Shown one piece after another: positions 17,829-25,975 of a stretch of DNA of 43,890 bases. The position numbers and the translations under genes are program-made. Position 1 is the stretch's first letter, and each line of letters begins with the position of its first letter. This DNA is from SYFY01 sp031385325 (GTDB lineage: Bacteria; Pseudomonadota; Gammaproteobacteria; Pseudomonadales; Azotimanducaceae). The stretch lies in assembly GCA_031385325.1 (NCBI GenBank), contig JANNBJ010000076.1:1-43890 (forward strand), in the 5' to 3' direction. A model generated the notes under the pieces. The model was not told the origin of the DNA, searched no databases, and saw nothing but the letters and a program-made list of their open reading frames with translations.

Positions 17829-17952
17829 GGCCCGATTTCGCCGCCATTCGCGCTCCCATCGCGGCAGCCAACTCGCTGGACGACCGCTGGTCGCCGCCAA
17901 GGTCCCGCGATGCGTTCATCACGGCCCACATGGGTGCGGCATTAACCACCAT
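17614..17952 (-). pseudogene. lptF 3' fragment fused to unrelated sequence
   Basis: The C-terminal ~70 residues (RVPPRSERFRKIAPGLL through LISRLSYPAR) are nearly the same as the end of LptF at 21257. The first ~40 residues (NAAPMWAVMNASRDLGGDQ...) have no counterpart in LptF and no family I recognise. The frame is open for 112 residues, but it lacks the LptF transmembrane core and periplasmic domain, so it is best read as a truncated duplicate created by a recombination. The remaining interval to 18175 holds only a small hairpin (AGCCAT at 18036, ATGGCT at 18045) and no clear gene. Confidence 0.75.
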
Positions 17953-18175
17953 CGACTAGCGTCCGCACACGTCGGCCTGCGCACCATTGGGCACATGGGG
18001 TACTGCAAACCGGCGGCTCGAACACTGTGGGAAATAGCCATGTAATGGCTGTATAGGCAGTAGGCCGCTAACACCAGACGGCTCCGTCCGATTGATTTGT
18101 CACGGATCCAGCCTCCAACCCAGACACAGCAGCGGCTTTCGCCAGAATGGATATTCAACTGTGATAGACAGGGCC

Positions 18176-19033
18176 ATGCCCTGGCACACCAGGCAATGGC
18201 TTTTCTGGCTGCTACCGCCTGCGTTGGTCATCGTCCTGGTGCCGTTCATTCTGGGGTTGCTCAATCACTGGCAACTCAACCGTGCCGGCTATTGGCTGGT
18301 GCAGCGTGACTGGTTCCTGGCACTGAATGGAGCGCTGTCCCACTGGCCTGCTGCGCTGTGGTTGAACCTGACCGAGCTGGGGGACGGCGCAGTCTTGCTG
18401 ATACTGCTGACGCCCTTACTGATCAAGCAGCCGCAAGCCTGGATCGCCATGGTAGGTGCAGTTCCTGTGGCTGCACTGTTATCGACGGTAGGCAAGCACC
18501 TGGCTGCCATCGCTCGACCCGCGGCAGTGCTCGATCCAGACCAGTTCACCCTGCTCGGGCACCGGGTCAGCGCCCACAACAGCTTGCCGTCTGGACACAG
18601 CATTACCGTCTTTGCCGCGGCCATCGCCATTTTGGCGAGCCTGAGCCTGCAACCCCAGTGTTGGCACCGTTGGCCGTTGCGCCTGCTCGTGGTGCTACTT
18701 GCGAGTCTGGTCTGCTTGTCGCGGGTCGCGGTAGGCGCTCACTGGCCGTTGGACCTGCTGGTGGGTGCAACTGCTGGTTGGATCGCCGGTTTAAGCGGCG
18801 CGGCGCTGACCCGACACTATTCGGGCTGGTGGAGGTGGTCACAAAACCCAATTGGGGGCCATGTAATGGCCCTGGTGTTGTTGTCAGCAAGTTTTCTGAT
18901 CATTTACCAGGCGCAGGACGCTCTCGTCGGCGGCGTCTCGTGGTGGTTAGCAGGTCTATGTGGTGCCGGCACGTCCTTATGGCTACTTGGCAGGCGCCAG
19001 CTCCATACTTGGCCCAGCACCAACACACCATAA
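18176..19033 (+). CDS. PAP2 family lipid phosphatase (intact)
   Basis: From the ATG at 18176 this is a 285-residue multi-helix membrane protein with all three phosphatase motifs: KHLAAIARP (KX6RP), LPSGHS, and SRVAVGAHWPLD (SRX5H). Family members dephosphorylate lipid phosphates such as undecaprenyl pyrophosphate, phosphatidic acid or lipid A phosphates. The upstream extension to 18092 is not hydrophobic and is probably not translated. It lies 15 bases before a second eptA on the plus strand, opposite to the surrounding locus, inside the block bounded by the lptF direct repeats. Pairing of PAP2 with eptA suggests processing of lipid A phosphate groups or recycling of donor lipid. Confidence 0.88.
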   Translation: MPWHTRQWLFWLLPPALVIVLVPFILGLLNHWQLNRAGYWLVQRDWFLALNGALSHWPAALWLNLTELGDGAVLLILLTPLLIKQPQAWIAMVGAVPVAALLSTVGKHLAAIARPAAVLDPDQFTLLGHRVSAHNSLPSGHSITVFAAAIAILASLSLQPQCWHRWPLRLLVVLLASLVCLSRVAVGAHWPLDLLVGATAGWIAGLSGAALTRHYSGWWRWSQNPIGGHVMALVLLSASFLIIYQAQDALVGGVSWWLAGLCGAGTSLWLLGRRQLHTWPSTNTP

Positions 19034-19048
19034 CGACCAACCTGTTCC

Positions 19049-20680
19049 ATGAAGCAAGACCGACCCGCTTCACCCCAGCACCCCGCTACCGCGCCCCATT
19101 GGACATCATGGCGCGAGCGAAACTGCCGTTGGTCTATGCGCACGACGACATTCGTCGTCGTGATTTCGCTGTTGAATGCGGCGCTCTATCACTGGCCACT
19201 AGCCGCGTTCGCAATCGCCAACCTCGACGGACTTTCCCGTCACAGTCTGTTGACTCTGAGCAGCCTGGCGGTTGCGGTGTTCATTTTCACTGCAACGCTG
19301 CTGTTCGTGCTGGCATTGCTGAGCGATCGGTTGCTCAAACCGGCAGGCATGCTAATGTCCTTGGGCAATTCCATCGCGCTGTACTTCATCGCCACCTATC
19401 AGGTAGTGCTCGATCGCACGATGATGGGCAATGTATTCAATACCAGACTTGTCGAAGCCGGCGGCTATCTCCATCCGAAATTGCTGCTGTTTGTCTGTCT
19501 GTTTGGGATCCTACCCGGCTGGCTGCTGACCAGAATAAGGATCAAACGCCTCGGACGCTGGCGCCTGGCGTTGCACGGGCTCATCACCCTTGGTGCGGGC
19601 CTTGGGTGGATCTATCTGGCTTCCAGCAGCTGGCTCTGGTTCGATGACCACGCCAAAAAACTGGGTGGCATGGTCATGCCCTGGTCCTATGTAGTAAATA
19701 CTGCGCGCTACCAAGCCGCCCAAATGCGCGCATCCCGAAAACAACTTCTGCTGCCACCAGCAACCTTTGTCACCGAAGATAAAACATTAGTCGTTCTGGT
19801 TATCGGCGAAACGGCCAGAGCACAGAACTTTTCACTCTACGGCTATCACCGCAACACCAATCCGCTGCTGGCCGCAGCCGGAGCGATTGCGTTGAAACCG
19901 AGCCTGGCCTGCGCCACCTATACCACCGCGTCGCTGCGCTGCATCCTGTCCCCCTTCGCGCTCCGCTCGGAATTCGCGCAGCCCGTAGAACCGCTACCGA
20001 GCTACCTCCACCGCCATGGTGTGGACGTGGCTTGGCGCAGCAACAATTGGGGCGAACCGCCAATTCAGGCAAGCAGCTATCAGCTGGCCCGGGATCTGCG
20101 GGAGCAATGCAACGGCGACGATTGTGCGTACGACAACGTCCTGCTCACTGGTCTGCACGAGCGCATAGTGACGTCAACACAATCGCGGATATTCGTTGTA
20201 TTACACCAGCGGGGCAGCCATGGTCCGGCGTACAGCACCGAATACCCACCGCGATTCCAAGTGTTTTCTCCTGTGTGCGAATCAGTGGACCTGGAGCAAT
20301 GCACGCAGAGTACCCTCATCAATGCCTATGACAACACTATCGTTTACAACGACTACTTTCTGAGCGAAGTCATTAAGCAACTTGCGAGTCTCACAGATAC
20401 GTCCGCCGTGCTCATATACATATCCGATCACGGTGAGTCATTGGGGGAATACGGCATCTACCTACACGGTACGCCGTTCTCCATCGCGCCGGACGTGCAG
20501 AAAGAGGTGCCGTTCATCGTCTGGATATCCCCAGCATTTTTACAGCGCAACGGGCTCTCCGCGAGTCAGATCAGCGGCCGCGGCCCGTACTCTCAGCGCA
20601 ACGTCTTTCATAGTGTTATGGGTGCTTTCGATATGCGCAGTGCGGCTTACGAGCCGCAGTTCGACATCTTTCGGAAATGA
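19049..20680 (+). CDS. eptA: Phosphoethanolamine transferase (EptA family), copy 2
   Basis: A 543-residue EptA-type enzyme clearly divergent from copy 1. After five N-terminal helices (from about residue 30) the periplasmic domain carries Glu254 (VIGETARAQNFSLYGY), Thr292 in CATYTTASLRC, RGSHGPAYSTEYPPRF, SDHGESLGEYGIYLHG and PFSIAP, so catalysis should be intact. Differences from copy 1 include Q-N replacing D-H after ETARA and a longer charged N-terminus. It follows the PAP2 gene by 15 bases and overlaps the next truncated eptA by ATGA. The start at 19049 lacks a strong Shine-Dalgarno; an in-frame ATG at 19136 lies nearer the first helix. Confidence 0.9.
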   Translation: MKQDRPASPQHPATAPHWTSWRERNCRWSMRTTTFVVVISLLNAALYHWPLAAFAIANLDGLSRHSLLTLSSLAVAVFIFTATLLFVLALLSDRLLKPAGMLMSLGNSIALYFIATYQVVLDRTMMGNVFNTRLVEAGGYLHPKLLLFVCLFGILPGWLLTRIRIKRLGRWRLALHGLITLGAGLGWIYLASSSWLWFDDHAKKLGGMVMPWSYVVNTARYQAAQMRASRKQLLLPPATFVTEDKTLVVLVIGETARAQNFSLYGYHRNTNPLLAAAGAIALKPSLACATYTTASLRCILSPFALRSEFAQPVEPLPSYLHRHGVDVAWRSNNWGEPPIQASSYQLARDLREQCNGDDCAYDNVLLTGLHERIVTSTQSRIFVVLHQRGSHGPAYSTEYPPRFQVFSPVCESVDLEQCTQSTLINAYDNTIVYNDYFLSEVIKQLASLTDTSAVLIYISDHGESLGEYGIYLHGTPFSIAPDVQKEVPFIVWISPAFLQRNGLSASQISGRGPYSQRNVFHSVMGAFDMRSAAYEPQFDIFRK

Positions 20681-21078
20681 GCTTGCAGGTCGCCCCAACG
20701 GGGCCGCACCGATCCGGTTGGCGGCCGCACACCGGGCCATCCCCGGCCATACTGATGAGCGCAGGCTTCTTGACCCTGGCCGGCAACTATCACTTATTCC
20801 AGGCGACCAGCGCGGTGTTTACCCCAATCGAGACGTCTACTCCATTCCTTTTGTCGCCGCTGCTGGTGCTGTTCTGCACCCATGCGCTGCTACTTGGCCT
20901 GCTCTCGAATCGCTTCATATTTAAACCCCTGGCAACGCTGCTGATGCTGATCGCGGTGCCGGTATCCTATTTCTCTGATAGGTTCGGCACGATCATTGAC
21001 GACGCCATGATTCTGAATCTGCTGCAGACGGACTGCGCCGAGGCCATAGCGCTGCTGACGCCGGAATGCGCGCGCTGA
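20677..21078 (+). pseudogene. eptA N-terminal fragment, truncated
   Basis: 133 residues with an EptA membrane domain start: LMSAGFLTLAGNYHLFQAT, LLSNRFIFKPLATLLMLIAV, PVSYFSDRFGTIIDDAMIL, NLLQTDCAEAIALLTPE. These align with residues ~20-125 of eptA copy 1 (PVAYFSDRYGTIIDYAMIQN and onward). The frame then ends within a few codons, so the last helices and the entire catalytic domain are gone. Its ATG overlaps the stop of copy 2 (ATGA), implying it was a coupled gene before truncation. The break lies about 60 bases before lptF repeat copy B, so this is the right-hand junction of the inserted block. Confidence 0.82.
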
Positions 21079-21135
21079 CGACCCAGGATAGAGACACAGG
21101 ATAGAATGGCTGGCCGTTTGGCAGGCGGCATAAGT

Positions 21136-21470
21136 TGAATTGACCTGCTCCTACCGGACGAAGAAATCGGCTTAAGGTGCATCACCGGAGGTAAGTGGGA
21201 GCAAAGGCCAAAAATCAATCGACCGCTGCAATCTAGCATTCGGCGGGCTGTTTATTTCAGCGAGCGGGATAACTCAGGCGGCTGATCAACACGACAGCGA
21301 TGGCAAAGAACACAGCATGGATAGACCACAACCCGAACAGCTCCGGCCAATCACCTGCCACCATCGCACGACCTACCACGACCAGCGATTCGTAGTAGAC
21401 CGCAAGCATCAGCAATCCAGGCGCGATCTTGCGAAATCGTTCGGATCTGGGTGGTACTCGTGTCAGCCCA
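21136..21470. repeat. Direct repeat of lptF 3' region, copy B
   Basis: The counterpart of 17493-17828, here joined to a complete lptF gene, so it is the original context on the lptF side. It covers the lptF 3' end and ~120 bp of downstream sequence. Between this repeat and the eptA fragment (21079-21135) nothing is recognisable. Confidence 0.85.
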
Positions 21471-22324
21471 ACGGCCAGCAGAGCAACGATAAGCGTAAAC
21501 ACGGGTGGCGCCAGACGCCACTGCCATTCAATTCGACCCATGCGACTGTCGGGCAGTTCACCCAACGGGTAGGTCGACAGACGATCGTCGTGGTCTTCGT
21601 CTTCCGAGATTTCAGGAAGACGTCTGCGTAGCGTTGAGAATTCAACCTTGCGATAGTCTGCGTCACCGGGCCGTCCTTCATAACGAACCCCATCGCCCAG
21701 CACCAGAAAGCGCGCGTGCGTATCCTCATCCATCTCCTGTCTGCCTGTGCTGGACCACGTGGTTGATTCCCGCCCATCGGTCAGTTGTTCAAAGATGAAG
21801 ACGTCCTGCAGTGCAGCATGATCCTCACTGAGGTCCTGAGCATACAGCACCGTTGAATCGTCGGCACTGGCGCTGAAAACGCCTGGAAATACATTCAGGA
21901 ATTGGCCCTGGCGACCCTGCTCGAGAATCAGATCCGACAGCGCTCTGCCAGCCATGGGCGTGACGACCATCGCCAGCATTCCGACCAGCAGCGTGATCAC
22001 CAGAATCTGTGCAGCCAGACCCTTCAACAAACGCCTGGGAGTCATGCCGGCGTACTGCAGCACCACGTACTCGTTGTCCGATTGCAGCCTGCCGATGGTC
22101 AACATTATGGCGATGAAAAACGAGACGGGCAGTAAAAACTGACAGTACTCGGGCAACCTCAGACCGACGACGGTGAAGAGCACCTCCGGTGCGTATCGCC
22201 CATCCATGATACGTTGCAGGTAAAAACTGAAGCGGCCACTGGCCGCCACCACGACAAAGACAATGAACGTAAGCAAGAAGACGGAAAACAGTTCACGGTT
22301 GATGTAACGGCTAACCCTGTTCAT
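21257..22324 (-). CDS. lptF: LPS export permease LptF
   Basis: A 355-residue LptF/YjgP-family inner-membrane permease. The N-terminus RVSRYINRELFSVFLLTFIV, the LPEYCQFLLPVSFFIAIMLTIGRL helix and the SDNEYVVLQYAGMTPRRLL cytoplasmic coupling region, which contacts LptB, are typical. A periplasmic jelly-roll (about residues 130-255) and three C-terminal helices follow. With LptG and LptB it extracts LPS from the inner membrane. It normally pairs with lptG, which is absent here. Its ATG overlaps the upstream kinase stop by four bases (ATGA). The gene's last ~70 codons are duplicated at 17614. Confidence 0.93.
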   Translation of the reverse strand: MNRVSRYINRELFSVFLLTFIVFVVVAASGRFSFYLQRIMDGRYAPEVLFTVVGLRLPEYCQFLLPVSFFIAIMLTIGRLQSDNEYVVLQYAGMTPRRLLKGLAAQILVITLLVGMLAMVVTPMAGRALSDLILEQGRQGQFLNVFPGVFSASADDSTVLYAQDLSEDHAALQDVFIFEQLTDGRESTTWSSTGRQEMDEDTHARFLVLGDGVRYEGRPGDADYRKVEFSTLRRRLPEISEDEDHDDRLSTYPLGELPDSRMGRIEWQWRLAPPVFTLIVALLAVGLTRVPPRSERFRKIAPGLLMLAVYYESLVVVGRAMVAGDWPELFGLWSIHAVFFAIAVVLISRLSYPAR

Positions 22325-22956
22325 CTCAGCGACCGCCCATGCTGTTCAATCGCGCCAGTTCCACAGGTATCAATCACTTCCGTCTCGTAACAAAACGTAA
22401 ACCAGCGGGCGAGATCCGGCGACTCGAAGTGCAGATAACGTAGCAGCCGATCAAGGTCATGTTCATGCCAGGGGCTTCTGTCCGCCTTCTCGACATCGAT
22501 CAGTGTGATGGAATACTCCGGTTTCGGACCGACGAAAATGTGATCCGGATAGAGCGCGCCATGATTCCAGCCGTGCGCATGCATGTTGCGGATGACCGTG
22601 GCGCAATGGCACAGGATGTCCTCGGCATGATCTGGAAAAGCTTCCAGCGCTTCATTGAGTGGCAACGCATCTGCCACGCCGGCCATGACCAGACGCGCGT
22701 TGTCACCATCGGCGTGAAACTCAAGCACTTCAGGTACGCAAACGCCGATCGCGTGCAGGCGCCTCAGCGCCCGATACTCTCGCATCAGCGTTGGAATCTT
22801 CCGACCGAGCGACCAGAGCGTGCGACAGGTATATCCCTTCTGCACCTTGATATAGGCCTCACGGCAACGGCCCTGGGTATAGGCAGGGTCAATCGAACGA
22901 TAGACCCAGCTTCGGCCCTCACCACGTTCATTGGCCGGTTTGACCGCCTCGATCAT
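22321..22956 (-). CDS. InaA-type lipopolysaccharide kinase-like protein
   Basis: From an ATG at 22956 the protein has 211 residues of the InaA/Kdo-kinase family: a Lys-containing N-lobe (CREAYIKVQKGYTCRTLW), a linker MREYRALRRLHAIGVCVPEV, the catalytic-loop variant GWNHGALYPDHIFVG and the LIDVEKAD motif in place of DFG. These kinases are thought to phosphorylate LPS core sugars. The start is chosen because the upstream methyltransferase ends GCATGA, giving a four-base ATGA overlap; the longer frame to 23010 would overlap by 58 bases. It overlaps lptF by ATGA, so the three genes are translationally chained. Confidence 0.87.
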   Translation of the reverse strand: MIEAVKPANERGEGRSWVYRSIDPAYTQGRCREAYIKVQKGYTCRTLWSLGRKIPTLMREYRALRRLHAIGVCVPEVLEFHADGDNARLVMAGVADALPLNEALEAFPDHAEDILCHCATVIRNMHAHGWNHGALYPDHIFVGPKPEYSITLIDVEKADRSPWHEHDLDRLLRYLHFESPDLARWFTFCYETEVIDTCGTGAIEQHGRSLR

Positions 22957-23615
22957 GCCTTGCGCAGCAGGTAGAAGGTCCACATCGACAGTCCCGGCCA
23001 CAATCTCCATCGCCCGGCGACGACAAAGCCCGCGGCCTTAACTTCCTGCTCGAAATCTGTGCCATCGATACACGTTCGTTTGCCATACCCTTCGGTGCTT
23101 TCGCCTTTCAGCTTGCGCTTGGAACTCAACATGGACTGCAGACAACCGTCGGTCCACAGGGAGATCACCGCATAACCCGAGATGACACGACGAACCTCAG
23201 CCAGTGCTTTCAGTCGATCTTCACTGCGCGCGAGGTGATGGAAAAACCGCATGCACGCCATGACTTCGACGTCTGCATCCGGCAGATCAATGGCAAATAC
23301 CGAGGTCTTGAACACTCGAACCGGGATGGACACGGTTGCCTGCATGGCGGTGGCAAGGCTCAGCATGCCCTCACTGTTGTCTGCCGCCAGCAACTCCCGG
23401 ACTCCAGCCGCCTCGAACGCAGGCCAGAATCGGCCGGTACCACAGGGCAGATCCATGACACGCTTCGGGCTTCCTGAAAGTTTCAATGCACGCGCCAGCA
23501 GCGATCGTTCACGCCAGGTGGTCAGCGTGGTGCGCAGACTTTTTCGATGATGCGCTTCGTAGTGGCGAGCGCGCTCCGGGGTGTACTTGTCGATATCGAG
23601 ATCTGGAGAAGTCAT
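22953..23615 (-). CDS. Class I SAM-dependent methyltransferase
   Basis: 220 residues with a Rossmann-type SAM domain: motif I RVMDLPCGTGRFWPAFEAAG, an acidic residue at the end of strand 2 (LLAADNSEGML), and the strand 4 region ADVEVMACMRFFHHL. The N-terminal RARHYEAHHRKSLRTTLTTWRERSLL segment is helical. It is the first gene of the methyltransferase, kinase, lptF chain. The close coupling suggests a target in LPS or its precursors, but the acceptor cannot be inferred. Confidence 0.87.
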   Translation of the reverse strand: MTSPDLDIDKYTPERARHYEAHHRKSLRTTLTTWRERSLLARALKLSGSPKRVMDLPCGTGRFWPAFEAAGVRELLAADNSEGMLSLATAMQATVSIPVRVFKTSVFAIDLPDADVEVMACMRFFHHLARSEDRLKALAEVRRVISGYAVISLWTDGCLQSMLSSKRKLKGESTEGYGKRTCIDGTDFEQEVKAAGFVVAGRWRLWPGLSMWTFYLLRKA

Positions 23616-23691
23616 ATCGCTTTAGAGTCCCTTCGTCGAAGAATCAATCGCCTCAGTTTCAGTTGTCTGACACTGGATCCACCACGATCAG

Positions 23692-25941
23692 CTACCACTG
23701 CAGACGCAGGCCAAGGTTGGGAACGATTGGCAGCAGATGTCGGCGCCGCGATTCTATGCCATCAGGCGTGCTGAAGTAGATCGTCCCGCCTTCGTTTTCA
23801 CTCGACGTGGCGTTGGCGACATCGAAGTAGGTTTCCAGCGTACTTTCACCCACCGCAAAGATTCGCCCCGCATGAAAGTCCAGCGAGAAGAAACTGTTCA
23901 ATCGCGCTCGGCCAAACCGATCAGGATCACGCGTTGTCTGCAGATCGGAGGTTGGCCAGCCGCTATGCCACGCCGCCGCCAACGACAGATTCCAGCGTTC
24001 ATCCTGCCATTGCAGACTGGCACGTGCCTGGTGCCTGGCATCCCATGGACGTGGTTGCCAGTGACCCTGGATACGTTCTTCAGTTTGCGCCAGCGTGTAC
24101 TGTGCACGCAGGAGCAGGCGATCAGTGACCGTCCAGCGCAACGATGTATCAATACCGCAGGCACGCCCGCGTGACGGCTGGAACAGTACCCGATCTGCGT
24201 GTAGTTCTGGCAGCAGAACCCATCGGTTGTACACGTTTTCGAAACGTTGGACGGGGGACCCGGAGAGGCGACAGTACATCGCTGCATCCACACTCCATCC
24301 CTGCGGATCTTCGTAGGTAAGTCCCGCGCTCAGGTGATCAAGCCTCTGCTCCGGGTTGAGTTCGAGCAGCCCGTCGTCGAGCTGGATTTCATACAGATTC
24401 TGCATCTGCACATAACGCCCCGCATGCAGATAGAAGGACCAGTTGTCCCCACGGTGATAGTTGATCTGCAGTCGTGGACTGAGCACCTGATCATGCACCG
24501 GATCGATATCCTGGAAGTCGTAGCGCAGTCCAAGTTCGACTTCCAGACCATCGTCAACCACCCGACCCAGCGCGACATGAACGCCGCCCATCTTGCCACT
24601 GCGTTGCACATTGACCATTCTCGACAAGCGCGCGGACGGCTGGAAAGGGAGCGCGAGCGGTCCATAGTCCGCCTGGATATCGACGTCGAAATCACCGCGC
24701 TGATGTTGCGCATCCACACCAAGCCGCAACACCCAGGGTGTCGACCCGGAGACGGTCAGAGTAGAGCTGCCGGACCAGACCTTGAAGTTGCGTTCTTCAG
24801 CCAGCGCGCCACGCGCATCGATCGCGTTGTCCAGTTGCCCTTCACGCACGTTTTCCACCTGTGAATAACCCAGCCGCGCAGCCACCTCCACCCGATCAGA
24901 CACCGTTCGCTCCCAAACCGCCCAGCTCTGCAATGCGTGAAAATCGGCTTTCGCCTCCTCACCGAGGGTCTCTTGTTTGAGATCGAGTTCATCATTGGTC
25001 AACAGCAGCCCGCCAGACCATCGATCAGTATCGGTCTGGCCCCCGAGGCGGAACAGCTGATCATTGAATGCCGGTCGACCATACTCGTCATTGGTACTGT
25101 CCAGTACGAGATCAATGGTGCTGCGCCGCCCGGACACGAGCCAGTTCCAGGTCTCCCCGCTGCCCGCAGCAAGCGCGCTGCCCACCAGCAGATTCAAGTC
25201 CGCGCCACCCTCGAATGCAGCACCCGGCTCCAGCAGCTCAAGGTCAACCACGCCGCCCAGCCGCGAACCAAAATGCACGGGATAACCCGCGTGAAAAACA
25301 TTGACCGCCTGAACAGCGTCCGGATTGACGGCGCCAAACAGCGCCTCGAAATCACGCAGATGAAAGGGCTCGATCAAAGGCGCGCCATCGATGAAGTAGG
25401 ACACTTCATCGGTGTTGCCACCGCGAGTGTGCTGCCGCGCACCAATGCCACTGGATTGCTGACCAGGCAGACTGGACAACGTGCGAAAGACATCGCGCCC
25501 GAGGGTTGGGTAGCTGTCCAGCTCGCGCTGACCAAGCTCGTTCCCGCTGAAGTTGTTCCGTTCAAGTCTGTGGTGCGGCGAGGTGACAATAATCTCCTCC
25601 ATCACCGAGACCATTGGCTGCTCTCGTTCCACCGGTCGATTCATTGCAGGCGGATGGACAGCTTTTGCAGCACGCACAATGTACCAAGTGGAAGGCGGTT
25701 GAAGCCGCAGCTCCAGGTCGAACGCAGAGAGGGTTTGTCGCAATTGCCCTTCGAGTGGTTTGTCACCCGCTATGGATTGGCGTTCAACGGCCAGACCCGC
25801 CACCAGCTGCCGTGAATAGACCAGCGCCATGCCACGCTCTGAGTAGTCGTTGAGCAACTGCCTCAGAGGGATGAACTTTGCGCTGGCCTGAGCACTCGTG
25901 AAGGTCACCAGCACGACAAGCAACCACCAACGCGGACGCAT
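23692..25941 (-). CDS. TonB-dependent receptor with STN signalling domain
   Basis: A 749-residue outer-membrane receptor. After a signal peptide (residues 1-21) comes a secretin/TonB N-terminal (STN) domain (FIPLRQLLNDYSERGMALVYS... to about residue 95). An energy-coupling (TonB-box-like) segment around MEEIIVTSP, a plug domain (GRDVFRTLSSLPG, HTRGGNTDEVSYFIDGAPLI, GSRLGGVVDL) and a 22-strand-type barrel ending in an aromatic residue (LGLRLQW) follow. The STN domain is the hallmark of FecA-like receptors that signal to a FecR anti-sigma. It lies 34 bases downstream of the fecR-like gene. The ligand is unknown; a siderophore is the default, but the plug resembles those of receptors with broader substrates. 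Confidence 0.9.
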   Translation of the reverse strand: MRPRWWLLVVLVTFTSAQASAKFIPLRQLLNDYSERGMALVYSRQLVAGLAVERQSIAGDKPLEGQLRQTLSAFDLELRLQPPSTWYIVRAAKAVHPPAMNRPVEREQPMVSVMEEIIVTSPHHRLERNNFSGNELGQRELDSYPTLGRDVFRTLSSLPGQQSSGIGARQHTRGGNTDEVSYFIDGAPLIEPFHLRDFEALFGAVNPDAVQAVNVFHAGYPVHFGSRLGGVVDLELLEPGAAFEGGADLNLLVGSALAAGSGETWNWLVSGRRSTIDLVLDSTNDEYGRPAFNDQLFRLGGQTDTDRWSGGLLLTNDELDLKQETLGEEAKADFHALQSWAVWERTVSDRVEVAARLGYSQVENVREGQLDNAIDARGALAEERNFKVWSGSSTLTVSGSTPWVLRLGVDAQHQRGDFDVDIQADYGPLALPFQPSARLSRMVNVQRSGKMGGVHVALGRVVDDGLEVELGLRYDFQDIDPVHDQVLSPRLQINYHRGDNWSFYLHAGRYVQMQNLYEIQLDDGLLELNPEQRLDHLSAGLTYEDPQGWSVDAAMYCRLSGSPVQRFENVYNRWVLLPELHADRVLFQPSRGRACGIDTSLRWTVTDRLLLRAQYTLAQTEERIQGHWQPRPWDARHQARASLQWQDERWNLSLAAAWHSGWPTSDLQTTRDPDRFGRARLNSFFSLDFHAGRIFAVGESTLETYFDVANATSSENEGGTIYFSTPDGIESRRRHLLPIVPNLGLRLQW

Positions 25942-25975
25942 CCCCCAATGCAGGAGCGGCAGGGTTGAACGGCGG

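Noticed and set aside
18358..19647. 429-codon open frame across the PAP2 and eptA copy 2 genes
   Set aside because: It overlaps two genes with complete catalytic motifs on the same strand in another frame, and its translation has no recognisable family.
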